Positions 1-9,905 of a stretch of 64,000 nt of DNA are shown piece by piece. Positions within the stretch are counted from its first letter, which is position 1, and every line of letters begins with the position of its first letter. The translations under genes were made by a program, and so were the position numbers. The notes beneath the pieces are model-generated. The model was not told the origin of the DNA. It saw nothing but the letters and a program-made list of their open reading frames with translations, and searched no databases. Source of the stretch: Pseudomonas azotoformans (lineage in GTDB: Bacteria > Pseudomonadota > Gammaproteobacteria > Pseudomonadales > Pseudomonadaceae); the NCBI RefSeq assembly GCF_900103345.1, contig NZ_LT629702.1, positions 4,030,001-4,094,000 on the forward strand. The letters are read 5' to 3'.

Positions 1-6
1 ACGCAT
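1..6 (-). CDS. rplQ: Start of rplQ (ribosomal protein L17), cut by window edge
   Basis: Only ATG CGT (Met-Arg) is inside the window, on the minus strand, 41 bases downstream of the rpoA stop. A purine-rich ribosome binding site (AAGGAATG) precedes it. L17 of Pseudomonas begins Met-Arg and rplQ is the last gene of the alpha operon after rpoA, so the identity is inferred mainly from position. Confidence 0.6.
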
Positions 7-47
7 GGTTCATTCCTTACCAAACTCACGTTCGGTGATTACGACGA

Positions 48-1049
48 TCAGGCAGTCGCCTTGTCGTCCTTCTTAAGACTTGCAGGCGGCCAGTTGTCGA
101 GGCGCATGCCGAGGGACAGACCGCGGGAGGCCAGAACGTCCTTGATTTCAGTCAAGGATTTCTTGCCCAGGTTCGGAGTCTTCAACAGTTCTACTTCGGT
201 ACGCTGAATCAGGTCACCGATGTAGTAAATGTTTTCCGCCTTAAGGCAGTTAGCCGAACGTACAGTCAGTTCCAGATCGTCAACCGGGCGAAGCAGGATC
301 GGATCGATCTCGTCTTCCTGCTCGATTACCACTGGTTCGCTGTCACCTTTGAGGTCGACGAACGCAGCCAACTGCTGTTGCAGGATGGTTGCAGCGCGGC
401 GGATAGCCTCTTCAGGATCCAGGGTACCGTTGGTTTCCAGATCAATAACCAGCTTGTCCAGGTTAGTACGCTGTTCGACACGGGCGTTTTCCACCACGTA
501 TGCGATACGGCGAACCGGGCTGAACGAAGAGTCAAGCTGCAAGCGACCAATGCTGCGGCTTTCGTCTTCATCGCTCTGACGCGAGTCGGCCGGTTCATAA
601 CCACGACCACGAGCTACAGTGAGCTTCATGTTCAGGGCGCCGTTAGACGCCAGGTTAGCGATTACGTGATCGGGGTTAACGATCTCGACATCATGATCCA
701 GCTGAATATCGGCAGCGGTAACCACCCCCGAACCCTTCTTCGACAAGGTCAGCGTAACTTCGTCACGGCCGTGCAGCTTGATAGCCAGACCTTTAAGGTT
801 CAACAGGATTTCAATTACGTCTTCCTGTACACCTTCGATGGCGCTGTACTCGTGGAGCACACCGTCAATCTCGGCCTCGACTACTGCACAGCCGGGCATT
901 GAGGACAACAGGATGCGGCGTAGCGCGTTGCCCAGGGTGTGGCCAAAACCACGCTCGAGAGGCTCGAGAGTAATTTTGGCGCGGGTTGGACTGACAACCT
1001 GCACATCAATGTGGCGGGGTGTCAGGAACTCATTTACCGAAATCTGCAT
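48..1049 (-). CDS. rpoA: DNA-directed RNA polymerase subunit alpha
   Basis: Alpha subunit, 333 aa, the normal length. The N-terminal domain (about 1-235), which dimerises and nucleates beta/beta' assembly, contains the conserved [20 protein letters not shown] stretch near residue 33. After an acidic linker ([18 protein letters not shown]) the C-terminal domain (about 250-320) carries NCLKAEN and [10 protein letters not shown], the helices that contact UP-element DNA and activators. It is the fourth gene of the alpha operon (rpsM-rpsK-rpsD-rpoA-rplQ), 22 bases after rpsD, so its supply is tied to ribosomal protein output. Nothing unusual was seen. Confidence 0.99.
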   Translation of the reverse strand: MQISVNEFLTPRHIDVQVVSPTRAKITLEPLERGFGHTLGNALRRILLSSMPGCAVVEAEIDGVLHEYSAIEGVQEDVIEILLNLKGLAIKLHGRDEVTLTLSKKGSGVVTAADIQLDHDVEIVNPDHVIANLASNGALNMKLTVARGRGYEPADSRQSDEDESRSIGRLQLDSSFSPVRRIAYVVENARVEQRTNLDKLVIDLETNGTLDPEEAIRRAATILQQQLAAFVDLKGDSEPVVIEQEDEIDPILLRPVDDLELTVRSANCLKAENIYYIGDLIQRTEVELLKTPNLGKKSLTEIKDVLASRGLSLGMRLDNWPPASLKKDDKATA

Positions 1050-1071
1050 GGATGCACCTATTTTCTAGCCC

Positions 1072-1692
1072 TTACTTGGAGTAGAGCTCGACAATCAGGC
1101 TTTCGTTGATGTCGGCGGACAGATCACTGCGAGCAGGAACGTTCTTGAAAACGCCCGACTTCTTCTCAGTGTCTACTTCTACCCATTCTACGCGGCCACG
1201 TTGGGCACACAGATCGAGAGCTTGGACAATGCGAAGTTGGTTTTTTGCTTTCTCGCGAACTGCGACCACGTCACCAGCACGAACCTGGTAGGACGGAACG
1301 TTTACGGTCTGACCGTTAACGCTGATCGACTTGTGCGATACCAGCTGACGGGATTCGGCACGAGTCGAACCAAAGCCCATACGGTATACAACGTTGTCCA
1401 GACGGCATTCGAGCAGTTGCAGCAGGTTTTCACCGGTTGCACCTTTCTTGCCAGCAGCTTCTTTGTAGTAGCCGCTGAACTGACGCTCGAGAACGCCGTA
1501 GATACGACGGACCTTCTGCTTTTCACGCAGTTGGGTGCCGTAATCGGACTGGCGACCGCGGCGTTGGCCGTGGATACCAGGTGCTGCTTCAATGTTGCAC
1601 TTCGATTCGATCGCGCGCACGCCGCTCTTCAGGAAGAGATCGGTGCCTTCGCGACGAGCGAGTTTGCATTTTGGACCAATGTAACGAGCCAT
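1072..1692 (-). CDS. rpsD: 30S ribosomal protein S4
   Basis: S4, 206 aa. It is a primary 16S rRNA binder that nucleates the 30S body and lines the mRNA entry site. The start [16 protein letters not shown] is typical, and the S4 RNA-binding fold lies about residues 96-160 ([14 protein letters not shown] to VRAGD). Only two cysteines (residues 9 and 32) are left in the N-terminal part, so this looks like a form without the four-Cys zinc site. In E. coli S4 represses translation of its own operon; the short rpsM leader here gives no clear view of an equivalent target. Confidence 0.99.
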   Translation of the reverse strand: MARYIGPKCKLARREGTDLFLKSGVRAIESKCNIEAAPGIHGQRRGRQSDYGTQLREKQKVRRIYGVLERQFSGYYKEAAGKKGATGENLLQLLECRLDNVVYRMGFGSTRAESRQLVSHKSISVNGQTVNVPSYQVRAGDVVAVREKAKNQLRIVQALDLCAQRGRVEWVEVDTEKKSGVFKNVPARSDLSADINESLIVELYSK

Positions 1693-1710
1693 TCTTTACA
1701 ATCTCCTGGA

Positions 1711-2100
1711 TTACACGCGGCGCTTCTTCGGCGGACGGCACCCGTTGTGCGGGATTGGCGTCACGTCGGTGATGCTGGCGATCTTATAGCCACAGCCGTT
1801 CAAAGCACGGACAGCAGACTCACGACCTGGACCTGGACCTTTGACGTTAACGTCGAGGTTTTTCAGGCCGTATTCCAGCGCAGCTTGACCAGCACGTTCA
1901 GCAGCTACTTGAGCAGCAAACGGGGTGGACTTGCGGGAACCGCGGAAACCCGAACCACCGGAGGTAGCCCAAGAAAGCGCGTTACCTTGACGGTCGGTGA
2001 TGGTCACGATGGTGTTGTTAAAAGAAGCATGGATGTGGGCGATGCCATCAACCACTGTCTTTTTAACTTTTTTACGAGGACGAGCAGCAGGTTTTGCCAT
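1711..2100 (-). CDS. rpsK: 30S ribosomal protein S11
   Basis: S11, 129 aa, part of the 30S platform where it contacts the mRNA near the E site. The family signature is clear: a basic N-terminus ([11 protein letters not shown]), [19 protein letters not shown] and the C-terminal [18 protein letters not shown]. The Asn-Gly pair in that tail is the site that forms isoaspartate in E. coli S11. It lies 18 bases upstream of rpsD and 30 bases after rpsM in the alpha operon. Confidence 0.99.
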   Translation of the reverse strand: MAKPAARPRKKVKKTVVDGIAHIHASFNNTIVTITDRQGNALSWATSGGSGFRGSRKSTPFAAQVAAERAGQAALEYGLKNLDVNVKGPGPGRESAVRALNGCGYKIASITDVTPIPHNGCRPPKKRRV

Positions 2101-2130
2101 GATAATTTTCCTGTCGATTCGCTGGGGCGA

Positions 2131-2487
2131 TTACTTGCGGATCGGCTTACGCGGACCTTTACGGGTACGCGCGTTAGTCTTGGTACGCTGACCGCGCACT
2201 GGAAGACCACGACGATGACGCAGACCGCGATAGCAACCGAGGTCCATCAAACGCTTGATTTTCATGTTGATTTCGCGACGCAGGTCACCTTCAGTGGTGA
2301 ACTTCGCCACTTCGCCACGCAGCAATTCAATCTGCTCGTCGCTCAGATCCTTGATCTTAGCGGCTGGGTTTACCCCAGCAACTGCGCAAATTTTCTGCGC
2401 AGTAGTGCGACCAACACCATAGATGTAGGTCAGCGAGATAACAGTGTGCTTGTTATCTGGAATGTTAACGCCTGCAATACGGGCCAT
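2131..2487 (-). CDS. rpsM: 30S ribosomal protein S13
   Basis: S13, 118 aa, in the 30S head. It forms bridges to the 50S subunit, and its C-terminal tail reaches the P-site tRNA. The N-terminal [19 protein letters not shown], the helix-turn segment [13 protein letters not shown] and the very basic tail ([18 protein letters not shown]) are standard. It is the first gene of the alpha operon; a promoter at 2547-2575 gives a predicted leader of about 50 nt. Confidence 0.99.
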   Translation of the reverse strand: MARIAGVNIPDNKHTVISLTYIYGVGRTTAQKICAVAGVNPAAKIKDLSDEQIELLRGEVAKFTTEGDLRREINMKIKRLMDLGCYRGLRHRRGLPVRGQRTKTNARTRKGPRKPIRK

Positions 2488-2546
2488 TCAGTGGGACTCC
2501 AATTGACAGCTACCTACGCCCCGGAAGCCAAGAAATAGGGCGCGAG

Positions 2547-2575
2547 ATAATATCGCTGTAATAACAAATAATCAA
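2547..2575 (-). promoter_or_regulatory. Promoter of the alpha operon (rpsM-rpoA)
   Basis: On the minus strand TTGATT (2575-2570) and TATTAT (2552-2547) are separated by 17 bases and followed by a CTCGCGCCC discriminator. Both boxes fit the sigma-70 consensus well. The -35 box directly abuts the rpmJ terminator hairpin. Confidence 0.7.
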
Positions 2576-2599
2576 CCCGGCAGCGCACTAGCTGCCGGG
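2576..2599 (-). terminator. Hairpin after rpmJ, end of spc operon
   Basis: A perfect 9-bp stem (CCCGGCAGC / GCTGCCGGG) with a 6-base loop is followed on the minus strand by TTGATTATTTGTT, a broken U-rich tail. It probably ends or attenuates spc operon transcription before rpsM. Confidence 0.65.
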
Positions 2600-2616
2600 C
2601 TTCAAGCGGATCACAC

Positions 2617-2733
2617 TCAGCCTTGGCGCTGTTTGTGACGCGGTTCCGCGCTGCAAATTACTCGAACAACACCTTCGCGGCGAATAATCTTGCAGTTACG
2701 GCACAGCTTTTTCACCGATGCACGAACTTTCAT
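2617..2733 (-). CDS. rpmJ: 50S ribosomal protein L36
   Basis: L36, 38 aa, starting [15 protein letters not shown] and ending EPRHKQRQG. It holds the CxxC...C...H zinc ribbon ([15 protein letters not shown]), so it is the zinc-binding type rather than the zinc-free paralogue used in zinc starvation. It packs on 23S rRNA in the 50S subunit. It is too short for most gene callers. It lies 28 bases after secY as the last gene of the spc operon. Confidence 0.97.
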
Positions 2734-2761
2734 CACCAACTCCTCGAACCTTATGGGGTAC

Positions 2762-4090
2762 TCAGCGCAACATGCCGCTGCCGTAGCCCTTCAGGTTGGC
2801 TTTCTTCATCAGGGATTCGTACTGGTGCGAAACGAGGTGCGATTGTACTTGGGACATGAAGTCCATCACAACCACGACCACGATCAGCAACGAGGTCCCG
2901 CCAAGGTAGAACGGAACGTTTGCTGCAACCACCAGGAACTGGGGCAACAAGCACACGGCCGTCATATATAGAGCACCGAACAGGGTCAAACGAGTCAGAA
3001 CGCCATCAATGTAGCGTGCAGACTGCTCACCTGGACGGATGCCCGGAATAAAGGCACCGGACTTCTTCAGGTTTTCCGCTACGTCTTTCGGATTGAACAT
3101 CAACGCCGTATAGAAGAAGCAGAAGAAAATAATCCCTGCACTAAACAGCAGAATATTCAACGGCTGACCAGGAGCGATCGACTGAGAGAGGTCCTGCAGC
3201 CAGCCCATATTTTCAGACTGACCAAACCAGGTACCCAACGAAGCCGGAAACAGCAAAATGCTGCTCGCGAAAATTGCCGGAATAACACCGGCCATATTCA
3301 CTTTCAGCGGTAAGTGGCTGGTCTGCGCAGCAAAAACCTTACGGCCCTGCTGACGCTTGGCGTAGTGAACAGCAATACGACGCTGGCCACGCTCAATGAA
3401 CACCACAAAACCGATAATCGCTACTGCCAGCAAACCGATGGCAACCAAGGCAAAAATGTTGATATCACCCTGACGTGCAGACTCGAAAGACTGCCCAATC
3501 GCTCTCGGAAGACCGGCGACGATACCTGCGAAAATCAACATCGAGATACCGTTGCCAACACCACGCTCAGTAATCTGCTCACCCAGCCACATCATGAACA
3601 TCGCACCAGCCACAAAAGTGGATACCGCGACGAAATGGAAGCCAAAGTCACCAGTGAACGCAACACCCTGCCCGGCCAGGCCAACGGACATGCCGATAGC
3701 TTGGACCAAGGCGAGGATGACAGTGCCGTAGCGGGTGTACTGGCTAATCTTGCGACGGCCAGCTTCACCTTCCTTCTTCAACTGCTCCAGCTGCGGGCTG
3801 ACGGCGGTCATCAGTTGCATGATGATCGATGCCGAGATGTACGGCATGATCCCCAGTGCAAAGATGCTCATCCGTTCCAGCGCGCCGCCGGAAAACATGT
3901 TGAACAAGCTAAGAATGGTCCCCTCATTCTGTCGAAACAGGTCTGCGAGTCGGTCCGGGTTGATACCTGGAACCGGGATGTGTGCGCCTATTCGGTAGAC
4001 GATAATCGCCAGGAACAGAAAACGCAGACGAGCCCAAAGTTCAGACATACCGCCTTTGCCGAGCGCTGAGAGAGCACCTTGCTTAGCCAT
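2762..4090 (-). CDS. secY: Preprotein translocase channel SecY
   Basis: SecY, 442 aa, is the inner-membrane channel that passes unfolded proteins, driven by SecA and clamped by SecE (also in this window). Ten hydrophobic segments can be counted. Family blocks include [20 protein letters not shown] (TM2 region), [12 protein letters not shown] and the cytosolic loop ERGQRRI. The usual C-terminal end GYGSGMLR is present. It starts exactly one base upstream of the rplO stop (4090/4091), so translation is probably coupled. Confidence 0.99.
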
Positions 4091-4528
4091 TTATTCCTCG
4101 AACTTGCCGCCAGCTGCTTCGATAGCCGAACGCGCACCTTTGGTGGCGCCGATTCCCTTGCCGATAGTGACAGCGCGAGTCACTTCACCGGACAGCATGA
4201 TTTTCACACGCTGCACGTTGACGTTGATCACGTTGGCATCTTTCAGGGTCTGCACAGTAACGATGTCGCCTTCCACTTTAGCCAGCTCGGACAGACGCAC
4301 TTCTGCGCGATCCATGGCCTTCAGGGAAACGAAACCGAACTTAGGCAGGCGACGATGCAGCGGCTGTTGACCGCCTTCAAAGCCTGGAGCGATGGTGCCA
4401 CCGGAGCGGGAGGTTTGACCTTTGTGGCCACGGCCACCAGTCTTACCCAAACCGCTACCGATACCACGGCCCGGACGATGCTTTTCGCGACGGGAACCCG
4501 GCGCTGGACTCAGATCATTGAGTTTCAT
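4091..4528 (-). CDS. rplO: 50S ribosomal protein L15
   Basis: L15, 145 aa, is a late 50S assembly protein spanning several 23S rRNA domains. The N-terminal extension is glycine- and arginine-rich ([19 protein letters not shown]) and the C-terminal globular part ends AAGGKFEE, as in other pseudomonads. It is directly adjacent to secY and 3 bases after rpmD. Confidence 0.98.
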   Translation of the reverse strand: MKLNDLSPAPGSRREKHRPGRGIGSGLGKTGGRGHKGQTSRSGGTIAPGFEGGQQPLHRRLPKFGFVSLKAMDRAEVRLSELAKVEGDIVTVQTLKDANVINVNVQRVKIMLSGEVTRAVTIGKGIGATKGARSAIEAAGGKFEE

Positions 4529-4531
4529 CGA

Positions 4532-4708
4532 TTAACCCTCTACACGCAGCATGTAGTAAGCCTTGTTGATCATCCCGCGATTCTCGGGAGTATCCTGGAC
4601 TTCTACAGTGTGACCGATGCGACGCAGACCCAGACCTTTAACACACAGTTTGTGGTTAGGGATGCGGCCGGTCATGCTTTTGATCAGCGTTACTTTAACG
4701 GTAGCCAT
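4532..4708 (-). CDS. rpmD: 50S ribosomal protein L30
   Basis: L30, 58 aa, beginning [15 protein letters not shown] and ending AYYMLRVEG. The [11 protein letters not shown] motif (ferredoxin-like fold, binds 23S rRNA domain II) identifies it. It sits tightly between rpsE (2 bases) and rplO (3 bases) in the spc operon. Confidence 0.97.
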
Positions 4709-4710
4709 GA

Positions 4711-5211
4711 TCAGAAGATCTCCTTGACAGTCAGACCACGCTTGGCAGCGATGGACTCAGGAGATTGCATAGCTTTCAAACCTTTGAAAGTGGCGTGAAC
4801 CACGTTTACCGGGTTAGTCGAGCCGTAGCACTTGGCCAGAACGTTCTGAACGCCAGCAACTTCGAGGACAGCACGCATAGCGCCGCCAGCGATGATACCG
4901 GTACCTTCAGAAGCAGGCTGCATGTACACCTTCGAAGCGCCATGGGCGGACTTCATTGCGTACTGCAGAGTGGTGCCGTTCAGATCAACTTGGATCATAT
5001 TGCGACGAGCAGCTTCCATTGCCTTCTGGATCGCAGCAGGCACTTCACGTGACTTGCCACGGCCGAAGCCAACACGCCCTTTACCATCACCTACCACGGT
5101 CAACGCGGTGAAAGTGAAGATACGGCCGCCTTTAACGGTTTTGGCTACGCGGTTAACTTGAACCAGCTTCTCAATGTAGCCTTCGTCGCGCTTTTGGTCG
5201 TTATTTGACAT
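4711..5211 (-). CDS. rpsE: 30S ribosomal protein S5
   Basis: S5, 166 aa, acts with S4 and S12 in decoding accuracy at the mRNA entry site. The double-stranded RNA-binding domain (about 11-75) has [19 protein letters not shown] and [16 protein letters not shown]; the C-terminal part has [15 protein letters not shown]. The loop residues where spectinomycin resistance changes arise (VAKTVKGGR) look like wild type. It starts 3 bases before the rplR stop, so coupling is likely. Confidence 0.99.
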
Positions 5212-5214
5212 AAC

Positions 5215-5565
5215 TTAGAACTCCAGCCCAGCTTCACGAGCAGCATCAGCCAGCGCTTTCACGCGACCGTGGTACTTGAAGCCAGAGCGGTCGAAAGCCA
5301 CTTGCGAGACGCCAGCGGCCTTAGCACGCGTAGCGACCAGCTGGCCAACCTTTGTGGCCGCGTCGATGTTGCCGGTGGCACCATCACGCAGTTCTTTATC
5401 CAAAGTCGAGGCGCTTGCCAGGACTTTGTTGCCGTCGGCCGAGATGACCTGGGCGTAGATGTGCTGCGACGAGCGGAACACGCAGAGACGCACGACTTCG
5501 AGTTCGTGCATTTTCAGGCGTGCTTTGCGAGCGCGACGCAGTCGAGTAACTTTTTTGTCGGTCAT
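5215..5565 (-). CDS. rplR: 50S ribosomal protein L18
   Basis: L18, 116 aa, binds 5S rRNA and with L5 attaches it to the 50S subunit. A basic N-terminus ([18 protein letters not shown]), [15 protein letters not shown] in the middle and the C-terminal [20 protein letters not shown] are the family landmarks. It lies between rplF (10 bases) and rpsE in the spc operon. Confidence 0.99.
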   Translation of the reverse strand: MTDKKVTRLRRARKARLKMHELEVVRLCVFRSSQHIYAQVISADGNKVLASASTLDKELRDGATGNIDAATKVGQLVATRAKAAGVSQVAFDRSGFKYHGRVKALADAAREAGLEF

Positions 5566-5575
5566 TTGCTATGCC

Positions 5576-6109
5576 CTACTTCTTCTTGGCTTCTTTACGA
5601 CGGACGACTTCGTCCGCGTAGCGCACACCTTTGCCTTTGTACGGCTCTGGTGGACGGAAGTCGCGGATCTCAGCGGCCACTTGACCTACCAGCTGCTTGT
5701 CGATGCCCTTGATCAGGATATCGGTCTGGCTAGGGGTCTCAGCAGTGATGCCCGCTGGCAGTTCGTAATCCACAGGGTGCGAGAAGCCAAGGGCCAGGTT
5801 CAAAACCGTGCCTTTTGCTTGCGCTTTGTAACCAACACCGACCAGCTGGAGCTTACGCTCGAAGCCTTGGCTTACGCCTTGGACCATGTTGTTTACCAAC
5901 GCACGCGTGGTACCGGCCATTGCGCGAGTTTGTTGATCGCCATTGCGAGCAGCGAAACGCAGCTCACCAGCTTCTTCAACGATCTCAACGGACGAATGGA
6001 TGTTCAGTTCAAGAGTACCCTTGGCACCCTTCACCGAAAGCTGTTGGCCTGCGAATTTGACTTCGACACCGGCTGGCAGCTTAACGGGGTTCTTAGCGAC
6101 GCGAGACAT
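5576..6109 (-). CDS. rplF: 50S ribosomal protein L6
   Basis: L6, 177 aa, two tandem L6 folds next to the sarcin-ricin loop and the GTPase-binding region. It starts [17 protein letters not shown] and carries the signature [17 protein letters not shown] segment (here [18 protein letters not shown]) with a lysine-rich end. It follows rpsH by 12 bases. Confidence 0.99.
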   Translation of the reverse strand: MSRVAKNPVKLPAGVEVKFAGQQLSVKGAKGTLELNIHSSVEIVEEAGELRFAARNGDQQTRAMAGTTRALVNNMVQGVSQGFERKLQLVGVGYKAQAKGTVLNLALGFSHPVDYELPAGITAETPSQTDILIKGIDKQLVGQVAAEIRDFRPPEPYKGKGVRYADEVVRRKEAKKK

Positions 6110-6121
6110 GCTTATCCCCCC

Positions 6122-6514
6122 TTAGAACACAGTGCAAAGAACTTCGCCGCCGACACCGGCAGCGCGCGCAGCACGATCCGTCATCACACCTTTGTTGGTG
6201 GAGACGATAGACACGCCCAGACCGCCACGAACTTTCGGCAGATCTTCAGCGGACTTGTACTGACGCAGGCCTGGACGGCTAACGCGCTTCACTTCCTCGA
6301 TGACCGAACGGCCTTCGAAGTACTTCAGCTCGATGGACAGCAGTGCTTTTACATCGCTGCTGATCTGATAACCCGCAATGTAGCCTTCGTCTTTCAGGAC
6401 TTTGGCAACAGCTACCTTCAACTTGGAAGATGGCATGCTTACGACGGACTTTTCAGCCATCTGGGCATTACGGATACGAGTTAGCATGTCCGCTAACGGG
6501 TCCTGCATACTCAT
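6122..6514 (-). CDS. rpsH: 30S ribosomal protein S8
   Basis: S8, 130 aa, is a primary binder of 16S rRNA helix 21 and, in E. coli, the translational repressor of the spc operon. It starts [16 protein letters not shown] and ends with the conserved [20 protein letters not shown] block. Unlike its neighbours it has a 206-base gap in front, holding a hairpin and a predicted promoter, so it and the genes after it may be transcribed separately from rplN-rpsN. Confidence 0.99.
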   Translation of the reverse strand: MSMQDPLADMLTRIRNAQMAEKSVVSMPSSKLKVAVAKVLKDEGYIAGYQISSDVKALLSIELKYFEGRSVIEEVKRVSRPGLRQYKSAEDLPKVRGGLGVSIVSTNKGVMTDRAARAAGVGGEVLCTVF

Positions 6515-6609
6515 GGGCTAGACGCTCCTAATACAAAAAAATTAGCCTTGCGGCTACATATGTCGCCGAGAATCTCCGGGTAAAACACACGGGCTCAGGC
6601 GAGCCGCGT

Positions 6610-6638
6610 ATTTTAGACACACTCCAGAAATGAAACAA
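6610..6638 (-). promoter_or_regulatory. Predicted internal spc operon promoter before rpsH
   Basis: On the minus strand TTGTTT (6638-6633) and TAAAAT (6615-6610) are separated by 17 bases and followed by a GC-rich ACGCGGCTCG discriminator. The start point would be near 6603, leaving a leader of about 88 nt before rpsH. The -35 box overlaps the descending arm of the hairpin at 6634-6657. Confidence 0.6.
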
Positions 6639-6657
6639 GCCCCAAAAGGGGCTTGTT
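6634..6657 (-). terminator. Hairpin between rpsN and rpsH
   Basis: A perfect 10-bp stem (AACAAGCCCC / GGGGCTTGTT) with a four-base loop is followed on the minus strand by TCATTTCT. The U-tract is weak, so partial termination or an RNA-stabilising element is more likely than full termination. Confidence 0.55.
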
Positions 6658-6720
6658 CCAGATTCAAGGTCACCGGTGGTCGTTATCTTGCGATGCGAAC
6701 CACTTGGACTTCGAAAGTAC

Positions 6721-7026
6721 TTACCAGCTGGCTTTAACCAGACCTGGTACGTCACCACGCATTGCCGCTTCACGCAGTTTGTTACGGCCGAGGCCGAACT
6801 TGCGGTAAACGCCGTGTGGACGACCGGTCAGGCGGCAGCGGTTACGCATGCGCGAGGCGCTTGCGTCACGTGGCTGCTTCTGCAGGGCAACTGTCGCTTC
6901 CCAACGTGCTTCTGGACTTGCGTTCAGATCAACGATGATTGCTTTCAGTGCTGCACGCTTCTTGGCGTACTTGGCAACCGTGAGCTGACGCTTCAGCTCG
7001 CGGTTTTTCATGCTCATCTTGGCCAT
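6721..7026 (-). CDS. rpsN: 30S ribosomal protein S14
   Basis: S14, 101 aa, in the 30S head near the A site. The start chosen is [15 protein letters not shown]; an upstream in-frame extension to 7092 overlaps rplE and is not expected. It has no CxxC zinc pairs, so it is the long zinc-independent form. The C-terminal block [19 protein letters not shown] is diagnostic. It follows rplE by 13 bases and is followed by an unusually long gap before rpsH. Confidence 0.98.
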   Translation of the reverse strand: MAKMSMKNRELKRQLTVAKYAKKRAALKAIIVDLNASPEARWEATVALQKQPRDASASRMRNRCRLTGRPHGVYRKFGLGRNKLREAAMRGDVPGLVKASW

Positions 7027-7039
7027 GGTCCTACTCCAA

Positions 7040-7579
7040 TCAGTTGCGGAACGGGAATTTGAAAGCACGCAACAGGGCGCGACCTTCATCATCGTTCTTG
7101 GCAGTGGTGGTCAGGGTGATGTCCAGACCGCGGAGAGCATCGATCTTGTCGTAGTCGATTTCCGGGAAGATGATCTGCTCTTTCACGCCCATGCTGTAGT
7201 TACCACGACCATCGAAGGACTTGGCATTCAGGCCGCGGAAGTCGCGAACCCGAGGCAGGGAGATCGACAGCAGACGATCCAGGAACTCATACATACGCTC
7301 ACGGCGCAGGGTCACTTTGACGCCGATCGGCCAACCTTCACGGACTTTAAAGCCAGCGATGGATTTCCGAGCGTAGGTCACAACGACTTTCTGGCCGGTG
7401 ATCTTTTCCAGGTCAGCAACAGCGTGCTCGATGACTTTTTTGTCACCGATCGCTTCGCCCAGACCCATGTTCAGGGTGATTTTGGTAACGCGCGGAACTT
7501 CCATCACGTTCCCAAGCTTAAGTTCTTCCTTAAGCTTAGGGGCGATTTCCTTCCGGTAAATCTCTTGTAGTCGTGCCAT
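7040..7579 (-). CDS. rplE: 50S ribosomal protein L5
   Basis: L5, 179 aa, binds 5S rRNA in the central protuberance and touches the P-site tRNA. It starts [16 protein letters not shown]. Family blocks are [34 protein letters not shown] and the C-terminal [17 protein letters not shown]. It sits between rplX (22 bases) and rpsN (13 bases). Confidence 0.99.
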   Translation of the reverse strand: MARLQEIYRKEIAPKLKEELKLGNVMEVPRVTKITLNMGLGEAIGDKKVIEHAVADLEKITGQKVVVTYARKSIAGFKVREGWPIGVKVTLRRERMYEFLDRLLSISLPRVRDFRGLNAKSFDGRGNYSMGVKEQIIFPEIDYDKIDALRGLDITLTTTAKNDDEGRALLRAFKFPFRN

Positions 7580-7601
7580 GGTCTAATCTACCTAGCAGTG
7601 T

Positions 7602-7916
7602 TCAAGCATCAACCGCTTTTTGGGTCGACTTGAAGACACGAATTTTCTTACCGTCTTCTACTTTGAAACCAACGCGGTCAGCCTTGTTGGTTTCGCCGTT
7701 GAAGATGGCGACGTTAGAAGCGTCCAGCGGAGCTTCTTTCTCGACGATACCGCCCTGCACGCCCGACATCGGGTTAGGCTTGGTATGACGCTTGACCAGG
7801 TTCAGACCACCGATAACCAGACGGTTATTAGCGAGAACCTTAAGCACCTTACCGCGCTTACCTTTGTCTTTGCCGGCGATCACGATGATCTCGTCGTCAC
7901 GACGAATCTTTTGCAT
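7602..7916 (-). CDS. rplX: 50S ribosomal protein L24
   Basis: L24, 104 aa, is one of the two assembly-initiating proteins of the 50S subunit, at the exit tunnel. The KOW motif is at the N-terminus ([20 protein letters not shown]). It lies 11 bases after rplN in the spc operon. Confidence 0.98.
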   Translation of the reverse strand: MQKIRRDDEIIVIAGKDKGKRGKVLKVLANNRLVIGGLNLVKRHTKPNPMSGVQGGIVEKEAPLDASNVAIFNGETNKADRVGFKVEDGKKIRVFKSTQKAVDA

Positions 7917-7927
7917 GTCGGATCTCC

Positions 7928-8296
7928 TTACAGCACTTCTGGGGCGAGCGAGACGATCTTCATGAACTTCTCAGTACGAAGTTCACGGGTCACTGGCCCA
8001 AAGATACGGGTGCCGATCGGCTCTTGCTTGTTGTTCAGAAGAACAGCAGCGTTGCCATCAAAGCGGATAATGGAGCCATCAGCACGACGTACGCCGTGAC
8101 GAGTGCGGACTACAACAGCAGTCATCACTTGGCCTTTTTTCACTTTACCGCGAGGAATTGCTTCCTTCACGGTAACTTTGATGATGTCACCGATACCAGC
8201 GTAACGACGATGGGAGCCACCCAGCACCTTGATGCACATAACACGGCGAGCGCCGCTGTTATCGGCCACATCGAGCATGGATTGAGTCTGAATCAT
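7928..8296 (-). CDS. rplN: 50S ribosomal protein L14
   Basis: L14, 122 aa, is a beta-barrel protein at the subunit interface and the target of the silencing factor RsfS in other bacteria. [20 protein letters not shown] at the start and [13 protein letters not shown] near the end are diagnostic. It is the first gene of the spc block; only 23 bases separate it from rpsQ, so here S10 and spc operons look continuous. Confidence 0.99.
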   Translation of the reverse strand: MIQTQSMLDVADNSGARRVMCIKVLGGSHRRYAGIGDIIKVTVKEAIPRGKVKKGQVMTAVVVRTRHGVRRADGSIIRFDGNAAVLLNNKQEPIGTRIFGPVTRELRTEKFMKIVSLAPEVL

Positions 8297-8319
8297 ATAA
8301 TTTCTCCGACCCCTAGTCC

Positions 8320-8586
8320 TTAGACTTCCACAGCGCGTTCGAGAACATCAACCAGTGCCCAAGACTTGGTCTTGGCCAGCGGACGAGTTTCACGAATAGT
8401 GACTTTGTCGCCGATGTGGCACTGATTGGTTTCGTCGTGCGCGTGCAGCTTAGTCGAACGCTTAACATATTTACCGTAGATCGGGTGCTTAACGCGACGC
8501 TCGATCAGAACGGTGATGGTTTTGTCCATCTTGTCGCTGACAACACGGCCAGTCAGCGTACGGACAGTCTTTTCGGCTTCAGCCAT
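8320..8586 (-). CDS. rpsQ: 30S ribosomal protein S17
   Basis: S17, 88 aa, an OB-fold primary binder of the 16S 5' domain. The ATG at 8586 ([15 protein letters not shown]) is preferred to an ATG two codons upstream. The motifs [17 protein letters not shown] and [18 protein letters not shown] mark the family. It is the last gene of the S10 operon order, 2 bases after rpmC. Confidence 0.98.
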   Translation of the reverse strand: MAEAEKTVRTLTGRVVSDKMDKTITVLIERRVKHPIYGKYVKRSTKLHAHDETNQCHIGDKVTIRETRPLAKTKSWALVDVLERAVEV

Positions 8587-8588
8587 GA

Positions 8589-8780
8589 TCACTTACCTGC
8601 CTGCTGGTTGAGCACAGTCTTCACGCGAGCGATGTCACGCTTAACTTGCGAGAGCAGATGAGACTGCCCCAACTGGCCAGTTGCTTTCTGCATACGCAGA
8701 TTGAACTGGTCGCGCAGCAGGCCGAGCAGTTGCTCGTTCAGCTGCTGTGCGGATTTTTCACGAAGTTCATTCGCTTTCAT
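8589..8780 (-). CDS. rpmC: 50S ribosomal protein L29
   Basis: L29, 63 aa, a small helical protein at the tunnel exit where SRP and trigger factor dock. It starts [14 protein letters not shown] and ends VLNQQAGK. Its ATG overlaps the rplP stop by one base (TGATG), a classic translational coupling arrangement. A GTG one codon upstream is possible but less likely. Confidence 0.97.
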
Positions 8781-9193
8781 CACATCACCGTCCGTTTAAC
8801 AAAGGAGGTGGCGAGCGGCAGCTTTGCAGCAGCCAGGGCGAAAGCCTCACGCGCCAGCTCTTCAGAAACGCCCTCGATTTCATACAGGACTTTGCCTGGC
8901 TGAATCTGGGCTACCCAGTATTCCACGTTACCCTTACCTTTACCCATCCGAACCTCGAGAGGTTTTTTGGAGATCGGCTTGTCCGGGAATACACGGATCC
9001 AGATCTTGCCGCCACGTTTCACGTGACGGGTCAGTGCACGACGCGCTGACTCGATCTGACGAGCGGTGAGACGACCACGAGCTACAGACTTCAGCGCGAA
9101 CTCGCCGAAGCTGACTTTGCTACCGCGCTGAGCCAGACCACGGTTGTGGCCTGTCATCTGCTTGCGGAACTTCGTACGCTTAGGTTGCAACAT
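8780..9193 (-). CDS. rplP: 50S ribosomal protein L16
   Basis: L16, 137 aa, near the peptidyl transferase centre and A site. It starts [19 protein letters not shown], and the [20 protein letters not shown] segment identifies it. The position where E. coli L16 Arg81 is hydroxylated corresponds to the MGKGKG region. It lies 12 bases after rpsC and overlaps rpmC by one base. Confidence 0.98.
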
Positions 9194-9205
9194 TTGGCGT
9201 ACCCC

Positions 9206-9892
9206 TTACTTAGCAGCTTTTTTACGAGGCGCTGGTGCTTGTGGTTTCAGTTCTTCTTGGCGACCACCAATTACTTCGCCTTTGAAGATCCAAACCTTTA
9301 CACCGATCACACCGTAAGTGGTGTGAGCTTCGTAGTTGGCATAGTCGATGTCGGCACGCAGGGTGTGCAGTGGCACACGACCTTCGCGATACCATTCAGT
9401 ACGTGCGATTTCAGCACCGCCGAGACGACCGCTCACTTGGATTTTGATGCCTTTGGCACCAATGCGCATGGCGTTCTGTACAGCGCGCTTCATAGCGCGA
9501 CGGAACATTACGCGACGCTCCAGCTGCTGAGCTACGCTCTGCGCAACCAGCATACCGTCGAGCTCCGGCTTGCGGATCTCTTCGATATTGATGTGCACAG
9601 GCACACCCATTTGCTTGGTCAGGTCCTGACGCAGTTTCTCAACATCTTCACCTTTCTTCCCGATAACGATACCTGGACGAGCGGTGTGGATGGTGATACG
9701 TGCAGTTTGCGCCGGACGATGGATATCGATACGGCTTACGGACGCGCTTTTTAGTTTGTCTTGGAGATACTCACGCACCTTCAGATCAGCGAACAAGTAG
9801 TCCGCATAAGTCCGACCGTCTGCGTACCAGACGGAGGTGTGCTCCTTGACGATTCCCAGGCGAATGCCAATGGGATGTACTTTCTGACCCAT
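9206..9892 (-). CDS. rpsC: 30S ribosomal protein S3
   Basis: S3, 228 aa, forms the mRNA entry tunnel with S4 and S5. The start chosen is [18 protein letters not shown]; a longer reading to 9976 would run into rplV. A KH domain lies about residues 39-107 with the [11 protein letters not shown] loop; the C-terminal domain has [19 protein letters not shown]. The tail is basic and proline/alanine-rich. It is in the S10 operon, 13 bases after rplV. Confidence 0.98.
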
Positions 9893-9905
9893 CTCTTCGA
9901 CTCCG

